A DNA stretch of 64,000 bases from positions 2,294,001 to 2,358,000 of the forward strand of contig NZ_CP118269.1 in assembly GCF_030062155.1 (NCBI RefSeq). Reading direction: 5' to 3'. This DNA comes from Pantoea sp. Lij88. GTDB taxonomy: Bacteria; Pseudomonadota; Gammaproteobacteria; Enterobacterales; Enterobacteriaceae. The notes under the pieces are model-generated. The model made no database searches and had not been told where the DNA came from. It saw only the letters and a program-made list of their open reading frames with translations. Both the position numbers and the translations under genes were made by a program. This document shows positions 55,147 to 64,000 of this stretch, one piece after another; the stretch's first letter is position 1; each line of letters begins with the position of its first letter.

Positions 55147-55980
55147 TTAAGCGGGGAACTGACCTAAGGTCACACGTGGATTGCCGCCGTAATCGTCAAC
55201 TGTTTCAACAGCTTGATAGCCATTCTGCCGCATCAGCGCGGCCACTGCCTCGCCCTGCTGCCAGCCATGCTCGAGCAGCAGCCAGCCACCAGGCAGCAGC
55301 CACGCGGGCGCCTGCTCGATCAGCGTGCGCAGATCCGCCAGCCCCGCTTCATCGGCCACCAGCGCGCTGCGCGGTTCGAAACGCACGTCGCCCTGCTCCA
55401 GATGACTGTCGCTGGCATCAATATAGGGCGGGTTGCTGACGATGAGGGTAAAGCGCTGCGGATGCAGTGCCTGGAACCAGTGACTGAGCAGAAAGGTGGT
55501 GTTAAGGAGACTGAGATGCTGCGCATTGCTGCTCGCCAGTTCGACGGCGGCGTCGATGCGATCCACGCCGGTGACCTGACAGTCGGGCCGCTCGCTGGCC
55601 AGCGCCAGGGCAATTGCGCCGGTGCCGGTACCCATATCCAGAATGGTCGCCGGTGTTGCGGGCAGATGTGCCAGCGCCTGTTCAACCAGTAACTCGGTAT
55701 CCGGGCGCGGAATCAGCGTGGCGTCCGTGACGCGCAAAGGCAGCGACCAGAACTCACGTTCGCCCACCAGATGCGCCACTGGCTCACCCCGGGCGCGACG
55801 CGCCAGCAGGCTATCCAGCTGCGAGAGCTGCTCATCGCTGAGCAGCGTTTCATCAAAGGCGATTAACCAGCTGCGTGATTTGCCGGTCACAAAACCTAAC
55901 AGGATCTCTGCGTCACGCTTCGGACTGTCACCACCGCACAGTGTGGCGACCGCCTGTTTCAGCCAGTGACGAATATCCAT
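55147..55980 (-). CDS. prmC: Release factor glutamine methyltransferase
   Basis: Methylates the Gln of the GGQ motif in RF1 and RF2. The 277-residue product has an N-terminal helical domain and a Rossmann SAM-binding domain with LDMGTGTGAIALALA and the catalytic VSNPPYID. The start overlaps the prfA stop in TAATG, so enzyme and substrate are translationally coupled. Confidence 0.97.
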   Translation of the reverse strand: MDIRHWLKQAVATLCGGDSPKRDAEILLGFVTGKSRSWLIAFDETLLSDEQLSQLDSLLARRARGEPVAHLVGEREFWSLPLRVTDATLIPRPDTELLVEQALAHLPATPATILDMGTGTGAIALALASERPDCQVTGVDRIDAAVELASSNAQHLSLLNTTFLLSHWFQALHPQRFTLIVSNPPYIDASDSHLEQGDVRFEPRSALVADEAGLADLRTLIEQAPAWLLPGGWLLLEHGWQQGEAVAALMRQNGYQAVETVDDYGGNPRVTLGQFPA

Positions 55981-57062
55981 TAATCCTGACCAGCCAGCGC
56001 CGCCAGCTGATCCGCCTGGTACTCCTGCACAATCGGCTCGATCAGGCTGTCGATTTTGCCTTCCATCACTTCATCCAGACGGTAGATCGTCAGGTTGATG
56101 CGGTGATCGGTTACGCGGCCCTGCGGGAAGTTATAGGTGCGGTTACGGTCAGAACGATCGCCGCTGCCCAGCAGGTTGCGGCGGGTACTGGCTTCGGCGG
56201 CGTGACGGCGGGCCATCTCTGCCGCGTGAATACGCGAACCCAGTACCGCCAGCGCTTTGGCTTTGTTTTTATGCTGTGAACGTTCGTCCTGACACTCCAC
56301 CACGATGCCGGTTGGCAGGTGGGTAATACGAATCGCGGAGTCGGTGGTGTTAACGTGCTGACCGCCTGCGCCAGATGAGCGGAAGGTATCGATCTTCAGG
56401 TCACCGGCGTTGATTTCCGGCAGTTCCGCTTCCGGAATTTCCGGCATCACGGCCACGGTACAGGCTGAGGTATGAATACGACCCTGAGATTCGGTCTCCG
56501 GCACACGCTGCACGCGGTGACCGCCAGACTCAAACTTCAGGCGCCCATAGGCACCCTCGCCGGTCACGCGGGCAATGACTTCTTTGTAACCGCCATGCTC
56601 GCCTTCGTTGGCGCTGATGATCTCCACGCGCCAGCGACGCGCTTCGGCATAGCGGCTGTACATACGGAACAAATCGCCAGCGAAGATCGCGGCTTCATCG
56701 CCGCCGGTTCCGGCGCGCACTTCGATAAAGCAGGCGCGCTCATCGTCGGGATCTTTCGGCAGCAACAGAACCTGTAACTGCTGTTCCAGTACTTCACTCT
56801 TCTCACGCGCTTCCTGCAACTCTTCCTGCGCCATATCACGCATTTCAGGATCGTCGAGCATCTGCTGCGCCGTTTCGATATCTTCCTGAACCTGCTGCCA
56901 GTCGCGGAAGCAACGGGTCACATCGGTCAGTTGAGCATATTCGCGTGACAGCGCACGGAAACGCTCCTGATCGGCGATGACGCCAGCATCGCCCAGCATC
57001 GCTTCCACTTCTTCGTGGCGCTCCTGCAGGGCTTCCAGTTTGGCAACTATAGAGGTTTTCAT
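55980..57062 (-). CDS. prfA: Peptide chain release factor 1
   Basis: Recognises UAA and UAG stop codons. The 360 residues equal the E. coli length. GGQ is in [18 protein letters not shown]. The tripeptide that reads the stop codon appears as PET in [15 protein letters not shown], where E. coli has PAT; this fits the PxT pattern. Follows hemA by 43 bases and overlaps prmC. Confidence 0.98.
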   Translation of the reverse strand: MKTSIVAKLEALQERHEEVEAMLGDAGVIADQERFRALSREYAQLTDVTRCFRDWQQVQEDIETAQQMLDDPEMRDMAQEELQEAREKSEVLEQQLQVLLLPKDPDDERACFIEVRAGTGGDEAAIFAGDLFRMYSRYAEARRWRVEIISANEGEHGGYKEVIARVTGEGAYGRLKFESGGHRVQRVPETESQGRIHTSACTVAVMPEIPEAELPEINAGDLKIDTFRSSGAGGQHVNTTDSAIRITHLPTGIVVECQDERSQHKNKAKALAVLGSRIHAAEMARRHAAEASTRRNLLGSGDRSDRNRTYNFPQGRVTDHRINLTIYRLDEVMEGKIDSLIEPIVQEYQADQLAALAGQD

Positions 57063-57105
57063 TTAAATGTGGGATTCCCGTAAACAGGTGGCGACAGCGG
57101 TGTGC

Positions 57106-58362
57106 CTAATCGAGACCCAGGCTGTCGCGTAAAATCTGCAGGCGTTCATTATCGCCATCGCGGGCGGCCTGCTGAAGTGATTTGGTTGGAGCGTGTATTA
57201 AACGGTTGGTCAGCTTGTGCGCCAGTTCCTGCATGACTTTCTGCGGGTCGGCACCCTGCTGCAGCGCCTGCAGCGCACGGCCTTCCAGCTCAGCGCGGAT
57301 CTCATCCGCCTGAGAACGATATTCACGGATCGTATTCACCGCGCCCTGGGAGCGCAGCCACGCCATGAATTCGCTGCTTTCCTGCACCACGATGCTTTCG
57401 GCCTGAACCGCGGCCGCTTTGCGCTGCGCCAGGTTCTGCTCGATGATCGCCTGCAGGTCATCCACGCTGTAGAGATAGGCGTTAGGCAGGTCGCCCACTT
57501 CCGGCTCTACGTCGCGCGGTACGGCAATATCCACCAGCAGCATCGGTTTGTTGCGGCGCGCTTTCAGGGCGCGCTCCATCATCCCCTTGCCAATAATCGG
57601 CAGCGGACTGGAGGTTGAGGAGATGATAATGTCGGCTTCTGCCAGACGGGCATCGATCTCCGCCAGCGTGATCACCTCCGCACCGACTTCCGCCGCCAGC
57701 GTTTCGGCGCGCTCGCGGGTACGGTTGGCGATGATCAGATTTTTGACCTGATGTTCGCGCAGATGACGCGCGACCAGTTCGATGGTTTCGCCTGCGCCGA
57801 CCAGCAGCACATTGACGGAAGAGAGAGATTCGAAGATTTGACGGGCCAGCGTACAGGCGGCAAAGGCCACCGAGACCGCGTTCGCACCGATATCGGTTTC
57901 CGTGCGCACGCGCTTGGCAACAGAGAAGGTTTTCTGGAACATACGTTCCAGTTCACTGCTCAGCGCCTGACCGCGTGAGGAGTCGGCAAACGCTTTTTTC
58001 ACCTGACCGAGAATCTGGGGTTCGCCCAGCACCAGTGAATCGAGGCCGCTGGCAACGCGCATCAGATGGCTGACCGCCTCGTTATCCTGATGCCAGTAGA
58101 GGCTGTTCCGCACATCCTCTTCATCCAGCTGATGATAGTTACATAACCAGCTCACCAGACGCGCCTGTAAATCGGCCTGCTGCTCTACACTCAGGTAAAG
58201 TTCCGTCCGGTTACAGGTGGACAACACCACGCCGCTCTGCACCATTGGCTGTGATAACAGGCTGTTTAACGCCTGCTCAAGCGTCTCCGGCCCGAACGAG
58301 ACGCGTTCGCGCAGAGCAATGGGGGCTGTCTTGTGATTGATTCCGAGAGCGAGCAGCGTCAT
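57106..58362 (-). CDS. hemA: Glutamyl-tRNA reductase
   Basis: First committed step of C5 haem synthesis: reduces glutamyl-tRNA(Glu) to glutamate-1-semialdehyde using NADPH. 418 residues as in E. coli. The catalytic nucleophile is C50 in STCNRTE; the NADPH domain has [18 protein letters not shown]. The N-terminus [14 protein letters not shown] is the family hallmark; in Salmonella this end is the degradation signal for haem-dependent turnover. Divergent from lolB. Confidence 0.98.
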   Translation of the reverse strand: MTLLALGINHKTAPIALRERVSFGPETLEQALNSLLSQPMVQSGVVLSTCNRTELYLSVEQQADLQARLVSWLCNYHQLDEEDVRNSLYWHQDNEAVSHLMRVASGLDSLVLGEPQILGQVKKAFADSSRGQALSSELERMFQKTFSVAKRVRTETDIGANAVSVAFAACTLARQIFESLSSVNVLLVGAGETIELVARHLREHQVKNLIIANRTRERAETLAAEVGAEVITLAEIDARLAEADIIISSTSSPLPIIGKGMMERALKARRNKPMLLVDIAVPRDVEPEVGDLPNAYLYSVDDLQAIIEQNLAQRKAAAVQAESIVVQESSEFMAWLRSQGAVNTIREYRSQADEIRAELEGRALQALQQGADPQKVMQELAHKLTNRLIHAPTKSLQQAARDGDNERLQILRDSLGLD

Positions 58363-58578
58363 GGTGGTTTTGGTTGGGATGTCCCAATAATGTCAGGGTT
58401 TTGTGAGGCGCATTCTACAAGATGCGGCAGATCAAGAAAAGCCATACAAAGGCTATGACTGTAATAAGATTAACCCGATCGTGCTCAATTTGCTGCATAA
58501 CAGCATTGACGGTTAAAACCGGGACGGTTAGCGTTATCCGTTACGAATAATAAATGTGTCCGAGGAGATGACCACTTG

Positions 58579-59202
58579 ATGCTTAATACACCACGCAATC
58601 TGTTGCGCCTTTTGCCCCTCGCCAGCGTTCTGCTGGCGGCCTGTAGCGTCAACAAACCGCAAGGCCCGGGCCCCAGCGTTACCGCGCCACAGTGGCAACA
58701 GCATCAGCAGGCGGTCTCAAAGGTCACGCACTACCAGACCCGCGGCGCCTTTGCCTACCTTTCTGACAAGCAGAAAGTCTATGCCCGCTTCAACTGGCAG
58801 CAGACCGCGCCCGATCGCTATCGCCTGCTGCTGACCAATCCGCTGGGCAGCACTGAACTGCAGCTCGATGCGCAGGGCTCTGTGGTGCAGATCGTCGACA
58901 ACAAGGGCAAGCGTTATGTCAGCAACGACGCGCAGAAAATGATTTCCCAGCTGACCGGCATGAATATTCCGCTGGCGAATCTGCGTCAGTGGATGATGGG
59001 CCTGCCGGGCGATGCCACCGACTATCAGCTTAACGATAGCTATCAGCTGAGCAGCCTGAACTACAGCCGCGACGGCCAGACCTGGCAGGTCTCTATCGCG
59101 GGCTACGACAGCAAAGTCACCCCGCCGCTGCCATCCAGCCTGGAGCTGAAAGAGGGTGATCAGCGGATTAAACTGCGTATGGACGGCTGGACCGTTCAAT
59201 GA
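58579..59202 (+). CDS. lolB: Outer-membrane lipoprotein receptor LolB
   Basis: Accepts lipoproteins from LolA and inserts them in the outer membrane. A lipoprotein of 207 residues with signal [22 protein letters not shown], lipobox Cys about 22. The beta fold has [41 protein letters not shown] and [21 protein letters not shown] lies upstream; TTG 58576 immediately before ATG 58579 has slightly better spacing and could be used. The stop overlaps ispE by four bases. Confidence 0.96.
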   Translation: MLNTPRNLLRLLPLASVLLAACSVNKPQGPGPSVTAPQWQQHQQAVSKVTHYQTRGAFAYLSDKQKVYARFNWQQTAPDRYRLLLTNPLGSTELQLDAQGSVVQIVDNKGKRYVSNDAQKMISQLTGMNIPLANLRQWMMGLPGDATDYQLNDSYQLSSLNYSRDGQTWQVSIAGYDSKVTPPLPSSLELKEGDQRIKLRMDGWTVQ

Positions 59203-60056
59203 TCACCCACTGGCCTGCCCCGGCAAAACTGAATCTTTTTCTCTACATCACCGGCCGTCGTCCCGACGGCTATCACAACCTGCAGACGCTGTTTCAGTTT
59301 CTGGATTACAGTGACCAGTTGCAGATTACCGTTGATGACAGCGATTCGATTCAGCTGTTAACGCCCGTGGCAGGCGTCGCGGATGCGGACAACCTGATTG
59401 TGCGCGCTGCGACCATGCTGAAGCAGGCGGCGCAGGACAAACATTGCCTGCCTGCCCGCGCCGGCGCGCAGATTGCCATCGAGAAACACCTGCCCATGGG
59501 CGGTGGTCTTGGCGGCGGCTCTTCTGATGCAGCCACCGTGCTGGTTGCGCTGAATCATCTGTGGCAAACCGGTTTCACACCGGATGAGCTGGCGGCGATT
59601 GGCGTGAAGCTGGGAGCGGATGTACCGGTCTTCGTGAAGGGCTTCGCGGCCTTTGCGCAGGGTGTAGGTGAACAACTTCAGCCCGCAGAGCCGGAAGAAA
59701 AGTGGTATCTTGTCGCCCATCCCGGCGTGAACATCAGCACCCCAGTGGTATTCAACGACTCCGAACTGACGCGTGACACGCCATCGCGCAGTTTATCGAC
59801 GCTTTTAGCCGCCCCCTTCACCAATGATTGTGAAGCAGTGGTAAGAAAACGTTTTCGCGAGGTTGATGAGCTTGTTTCCTGGCTGCTAGAATACGCGCCG
59901 TCACGCCTGACTGGCACGGGCGCTTGTGTGTTTGCTGAATTCGACACCGAGTCTGCTGCCCGTCAGGTGCTGGAGCTTGCCCCGAATGGGGTGCGCGGAT
60001 TTGTAGCGCGGGGCGTAAATGTTTCGCCGCTACAGCGTACCCTGCGAGGCGATTAG
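59199..60056 (+). CDS. ispE: 4-diphosphocytidyl-2-C-methyl-D-erythritol kinase
   Basis: Phosphorylates CDP-methylerythritol in the MEP isoprenoid pathway. GHMP kinase fold: [22 protein letters not shown] at the start, the ATP loop [17 protein letters not shown], and [12 protein letters not shown] near the C-terminus. ATGA overlap with lolB. 285 residues, usual for the family. Confidence 0.97.
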   Translation: MITHWPAPAKLNLFLYITGRRPDGYHNLQTLFQFLDYSDQLQITVDDSDSIQLLTPVAGVADADNLIVRAATMLKQAAQDKHCLPARAGAQIAIEKHLPMGGGLGGGSSDAATVLVALNHLWQTGFTPDELAAIGVKLGADVPVFVKGFAAFAQGVGEQLQPAEPEEKWYLVAHPGVNISTPVVFNDSELTRDTPSRSLSTLLAAPFTNDCEAVVRKRFREVDELVSWLLEYAPSRLTGTGACVFAEFDTESAARQVLELAPNGVRGFVARGVNVSPLQRTLRGD

Positions 60057-60120
60057 CGAATGCGTGACAGTGTCACCCCGTTCCAGGCACTGCACGTTTC
60101 GCATCAACACACCCGTGTGA

Positions 60121-61140
<1,020 letters not shown>

Positions 61141-61149
61141 TCTTCGCGG

Positions 61150-61175
61150 AACCGGGCCCTGTGCCCGGTTTTTTT
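61150..61175 (+). terminator. prs terminator
   Basis: AACCGGGC-CCTGT-GCCCGGTT followed by TTTTT, starting nine bases after the prs stop. Confidence 0.92.
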
Positions 61176-61353
61176 AACCCTGCCGACTCCCCGATTAACG
61201 CGCTTCTTTTTCTGGTTTTTCCGCGAAAAACGTCCCCAAAACCCTCTATTTTCAACGCCACTCACTCTTTTACTCAAACACTGCGCTCACCGCTTCTGCC
61301 CTGTGCCGTAAAGTGGTAATTTGCTGCGCACTTTCCCTGAGAACCTGACCACC

Positions 61354-62505
61354 ATGAGCCTGGATATCTATACGTTGTTTGTCTGCGAGCTCTATGTGCT
61401 GGGGTTTCTGAGTATCATCATGATTTTTGCCTGGATCGGATCGCAGTATGACCGCGTCCTTGGCTTTACCTGCCTGTCGCTGATTTTTACCCTGATTGCG
61501 GTGTTCTTAAGTAGCCTGCGCAGCAGTGGTCTGCATTTCCTGCCGGTCGCGGTGGGCAATGTGATGATGATGCTGGCTTATGGCGGATTATTAAATGCGT
61601 TCCGGCGCCTCTGCGACAAACCCCTGGGCACCCACTGGCTGCTGGGCGCCCTGCTCTGGGCACTGCTCTGCTGCTTTCCGGCGTTTTATTACAGCTTACC
61701 CAAACGGGTCATGGTGCTTTGCATCGCCTGCATTGCCTACACGGCGGCTCTGATTCAGCTGGTCTGGCAGGCGCGTGACACGCTGAAGGCGAGCTTCTGG
61801 CCTGCGCAGTTGCTGCTGTGGATCCATCTGCTGTTTCACCTGGCGCGCCTGTTTCTGGACACGGCGGTTCCCAGCACTCAGCCGGGCGCGATTGGGGGAT
61901 CGAACTTCTCGGTTTACGTCATTCTGGAATCGATTCTGTTTGTCATCGGCCTGACATTTACCCTTCTGGCCATGGTCAATGAACGGATGCAGGTCAGCTT
62001 AAAACATGCCTCCCTGCATGATCCGCTGACCAGCGTCTGGAATCGTCGCGCCCTGTTTAATGAAGCAGAAAAAATAGTGGCGCGATGCCGCCGTCAGAAC
62101 CGGCCCTTCAGCGCGGTCCTGTTCGACCTCGATCATTTCAAAAGCATTAACGATCAGTATGGTCATCATCAGGGCGACCTGGTGCTGATCCACTTTTGCG
62201 ACGTGGTCAGTTCGCTACTGCCGGCTGAGGGGCGTTTTGCGCGACTGGGCGGAGAAGAGTTTGCGGCGATTATCCCGGGAGCGGCTGAGGAAGCAGAAAC
62301 GTGGTGTGAGTCCATCCGGCTGGCGGTCTGCGCATCGCAGCCGAATGCGATACCCTATTCGGTCAGCATTGGCTTTGCCACGGCAACAGGCCACCGGCAG
62401 GGTTTTGAGGATTTGCTGGCGCAGGCGGACGCAGCGCTCTATCACGCGAAGGCCAGCGGCCGGAACCGCACAGCGCAGCATCCGGTCACTGCAGCCCTCA
62501 GTTAA
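61354..62505 (+). CDS. Membrane diguanylate cyclase (GGDEF)
   Basis: A 383-residue protein: an N-terminal membrane half of about six to seven TM segments (residues about 5-215; LFVCELYVLGFLSIIMIFAWIG first) and a C-terminal GGDEF domain with LGGEEF (299-303), LFDLDHFKSINDQYGH and ISIGFATA-like SVSIGFATATG. The GGEEF form is catalytically competent; no RxxD product-inhibition site precedes it. The membrane half belongs to no sensor family I can name. ATG 61354 is preferred over TTG 61321, although neither has a strong ribosome binding site. It occupies the place of dauA between prs and ychH in E. coli. Its 3' end overlaps ychH by four bases. Confidence 0.87.
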   Translation: MSLDIYTLFVCELYVLGFLSIIMIFAWIGSQYDRVLGFTCLSLIFTLIAVFLSSLRSSGLHFLPVAVGNVMMMLAYGGLLNAFRRLCDKPLGTHWLLGALLWALLCCFPAFYYSLPKRVMVLCIACIAYTAALIQLVWQARDTLKASFWPAQLLLWIHLLFHLARLFLDTAVPSTQPGAIGGSNFSVYVILESILFVIGLTFTLLAMVNERMQVSLKHASLHDPLTSVWNRRALFNEAEKIVARCRRQNRPFSAVLFDLDHFKSINDQYGHHQGDLVLIHFCDVVSSLLPAEGRFARLGGEEFAAIIPGAAEEAETWCESIRLAVCASQPNAIPYSVSIGFATATGHRQGFEDLLAQADAALYHAKASGRNRTAQHPVTAALS

Positions 62506-62777
62506 TGGTGTGAATTGTGAGACCGGCGGCAGCGATTGTCATAGCGACGATGCCAGTAATAACGATCTTCCACTTTTTCACGACCACTCAGGCCCGCCCC
62601 CACCAGCCACAGCAGCGCACCGATAAAGATGCCTAACATCGCACCCTGCGCCAGCAGTTGCGGCATGTCGAGTGAGGGGAGCTGATTAATAATAGAAAAA
62701 CCGACGCCCAGCACCATTGTGACTAATCCCAGTACCATCAAGCTGTTACCCGCTAAGCGGGAATGTTGATGTTTCAT
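62502..62777 (-). CDS. ychH: YchH stress-related membrane protein
   Basis: A 91-residue inner-membrane protein with two TM segments, matching E. coli YchH (GNSLMVLGLVTMVLGVGFSI, NQLPSLDMPQ, DRYYWHRRYDNRCRRSHN). E. coli YchH is linked to stress tolerance and is CRP-controlled. ATG 62777 follows GGAGGTGC; the longer frame from 62876 is rejected. Convergent with the GGDEF gene, with which the stop codons overlap. Confidence 0.95.
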   Translation of the reverse strand: MKHQHSRLAGNSLMVLGLVTMVLGVGFSIINQLPSLDMPQLLAQGAMLGIFIGALLWLVGAGLSGREKVEDRYYWHRRYDNRCRRSHNSHH

Positions 62778-62857
62778 GCTGCACCTCCATCCATATGAGT
62801 CAATAACCGCACACAATGTTAAGTGCCATAAGTTTAGGCAATGGATAGCGGCTACGT

Positions 62858-62873
62858 TGCGTACTGGATCACA
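62858..62873 (-). promoter_or_regulatory. Candidate CRP site upstream of ychH
   Basis: TGCGT-ACTGGA-TCACA has one perfect half-site (TCACA) and one weak half. It lies about 85 bases upstream of ychH in the divergent ychH-pth gap, where E. coli ychH is also CRP-activated. Confidence 0.4.
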
Positions 62874-63032
62874 CATCAGCCATAAACAATTTACTGGCCC
62901 TGATTGCAGCCTGTTGATTTAGATAGAAAATGACTAATCACCCTCCTGAACCATTTCGATGCATGTGCTTTGTCATCCTGGCTGTGGCGAAGTAAACTAA
63001 CGCCCTTTCGCGATAACAGCAGGATAATCATT

Positions 63033-63620
63033 GTGAGCAGCATTAAACTGATTGTGGGCCTTGCCAATCCGGGCGCTGAATATGCCGCCACGCGCCACAA
63101 TGCGGGTGCCTGGTATCTGGATCTACTGGCTGAGCGCCACAATCAGTCACTGAAAGAGGAAGGCAAATTCTATGGCTACACCGCCCGTCTGGCGATAGCC
63201 GGAGAGGATGTGCGCCTGCTGGTGCCGACCACCTTTATGAACCTGAGCGGTAAAGCGGTGGCGGCAATGGCGACCTTTTATCGCATTGCACCGGAAGAGA
63301 TTCTGGTGGCGCACGATGAACTCGACTTGCCACCCGGCGTAGCGAAATTCAAGCAAGGCGGCGGGCATGGCGGCCATAACGGGCTGAAAGACATCATCAG
63401 CAAACTGGGCAATAACAATAATTTCCACCGTCTGCGCATCGGTATCGGGCATCCCGGCGATCGCAACAAGGTAACGGGATTTGTACTGGGCAAGCCGCCT
63501 GCCAGTGAGCAGAAGCTGATTGATGATGCCATTGATGAAGCGGCGCGCTGCACCGAACTGTGGCTGAAAGAGGATCGCATTAAGGCGATGAACCGGCTGC
63601 ACGCCTTCAGGCCTGCTTAA
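63033..63620 (+). CDS. pth: Peptidyl-tRNA hydrolase
   Basis: Releases tRNA from prematurely dropped peptidyl-tRNA. The 195-residue product is almost identical to E. coli Pth: catalytic His in ATRHNAGAW (His22 here), [46 protein letters not shown]. The start is GTG 63033, seven bases after AGGAT, giving [14 protein letters not shown]; the 21-codon longer frame from 62970 is not conserved. Confidence 0.98.
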   Translation: MSSIKLIVGLANPGAEYAATRHNAGAWYLDLLAERHNQSLKEEGKFYGYTARLAIAGEDVRLLVPTTFMNLSGKAVAAMATFYRIAPEEILVAHDELDLPPGVAKFKQGGGHGGHNGLKDIISKLGNNNNFHRLRIGIGHPGDRNKVTGFVLGKPPASEQKLIDDAIDEAARCTELWLKEDRIKAMNRLHAFRPA

Positions 63621-63645
63621 ACGCCCGAATCGTCGCGATTCCGTG

Positions 63646-63651
63646 TATAAT
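63646..63651 (+). promoter_or_regulatory. Candidate -10 element of ychF
   Basis: A perfect TATAAT lies 78 bases upstream of the ychF start in the 108-base pth-ychF gap. No good -35 is found 16-18 bases before it, so the promoter call is tentative. Confidence 0.45.
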
Positions 63652-63728
63652 GCGCGAAATTTTTCTATTCGTCTCCGACAGCCCGCTTACTGGCGCGCTG
63701 TCCATCCAGTTATAAAGGGTATCAAACC

Positions 63729-64000
63729 ATGGGATTCAAATGCGGTATCGTGGGCCTGCCGAACGTCGGTAAATCCACTCTGTTTAACGCGCTGACTAAA
63801 GCGGGCATCGAAGCGGCTAACTTCCCCTTCTGCACCATTGAGCCAAACACGGGCGTGGTGCCAATGCCTGACCTGCGTCTCGACCAGCTTTCTGAGATTG
63901 TTAAGCCGCAGCGCGTGGTGCCAACTACCATGGAATTTGTCGATATCGCGGGTCTGGTAAAAGGCGCGTCAAAAGGTGAAGGCCTGGGCAACCAGTTCCT
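63729..64000 (+). CDS. ychF: Redox-regulated ATPase YchF (5' part, runs off the window)
   Basis: The first 90 codons of YchF/OLA1, an Obg-family P-loop protein that prefers ATP to GTP and binds ribosomes. Visible: P-loop GLPNVGKS, switch I region [14 protein letters not shown], and G3 [18 protein letters not shown]. The frame stays open to the window end, where the remaining part (about 270 residues in the family) is missing. AAAGGG precedes ATG 63729. Confidence 0.96.
   Translation, partial: MGFKCGIVGLPNVGKSTLFNALTKAGIEAANFPFCTIEPNTGVVPMPDLRLDQLSEIVKPQRVVPTTMEFVDIAGLVKGASKGEGLGNQF

Noticed and set aside
58506..58534. lolB promoter from TTGACG at 58506
   Set aside because: The -10 at proper spacing reads TAGCGT, too poor to call.

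Overview
The window is chromosomal DNA of a member of the Enterobacterales, most likely Erwiniaceae and probably Pantoea or a close relative. Proteins of the conserved blocks (nadE, cho, spy, astCADBE, hemA-prfA-prmC-sirB2-sirB1-kdsA, chaABC, lolB-ispE-prs, ychH, pth, ychF) can be matched almost residue by residue to Escherichia coli from memory. Those blocks are interrupted by accessory genes that E. coli K-12 lacks here. The genus is an inference from gene content; no rRNA or tRNA gene is present to test it.

Layout. 1-4200: an MFS exporter, nadE, a yddG-type exporter and the nuclease cho on the plus strand. 4200-11200: spy, then the complete arginine succinyltransferase operon astCADBE on the minus strand behind a good sigma54 promoter. 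11200-19450: a general porin, then a signalling cluster made of a GGDEF-EAL protein, a transmembrane chemoreceptor, an OhrR-type thiol regulator without ohr, a small YmgB/AriR-like protein and a soluble PAS-PAS chemoreceptor resembling BdlA. 19600-28300: ychO, then a six-gene sugar or polyol import and oxidation operon (two SDR dehydrogenases, an RbsABC-like transporter and a DUF2291 lipoprotein). A DeoR-family regulator diverges from it, and two near-identical palindromes lie between them. 28390-28907: three tandem 166-bp structured repeats that run into the 3' end of cobA. 28836-40820: the assimilatory nitrate/nitrite locus cobA-nasA-nasCB(fused)-nasD-nasE-nasF plus nasR. The nasF promoter region shows a consensus sigma54 promoter, an NtrC-type site and a leader terminator.

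41300-50360 holds the most unusual part: an eight-gene plus-strand operon made only of the membrane and regulatory parts of a type VI secretion system (SH3 lipoprotein, TssL with an OmpA domain, a short TssM, TagF, an FHA protein, a PP2C phosphatase, an unrecognised periplasmic protein and a Thr kinase with a periplasmic tail). No sheath, tube, baseplate, ClpV, TssJ or effector gene is in the window. 50379-64000 returns to the conserved enterobacterial backbone: chaC, chaB, chaA, kdsA to hemA, lolB-ispE-prs, a GGDEF gene where E. coli carries dauA, ychH, pth and the start of ychF, which runs off the window.

Together the genes show nitrogen scavenging under NtrC/sigma54 control (ast and nas), carbon acquisition (porin, polyol ABC operon), c-di-GMP and chemosensory signalling, and an orphan phospho-regulated TssL/TssM membrane module. 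Several starts were moved from the longest frame to shorter starts supported by ribosome binding sites, including non-ATG starts for cho, prs, pth, the DeoR regulator and the YmgB-like protein.
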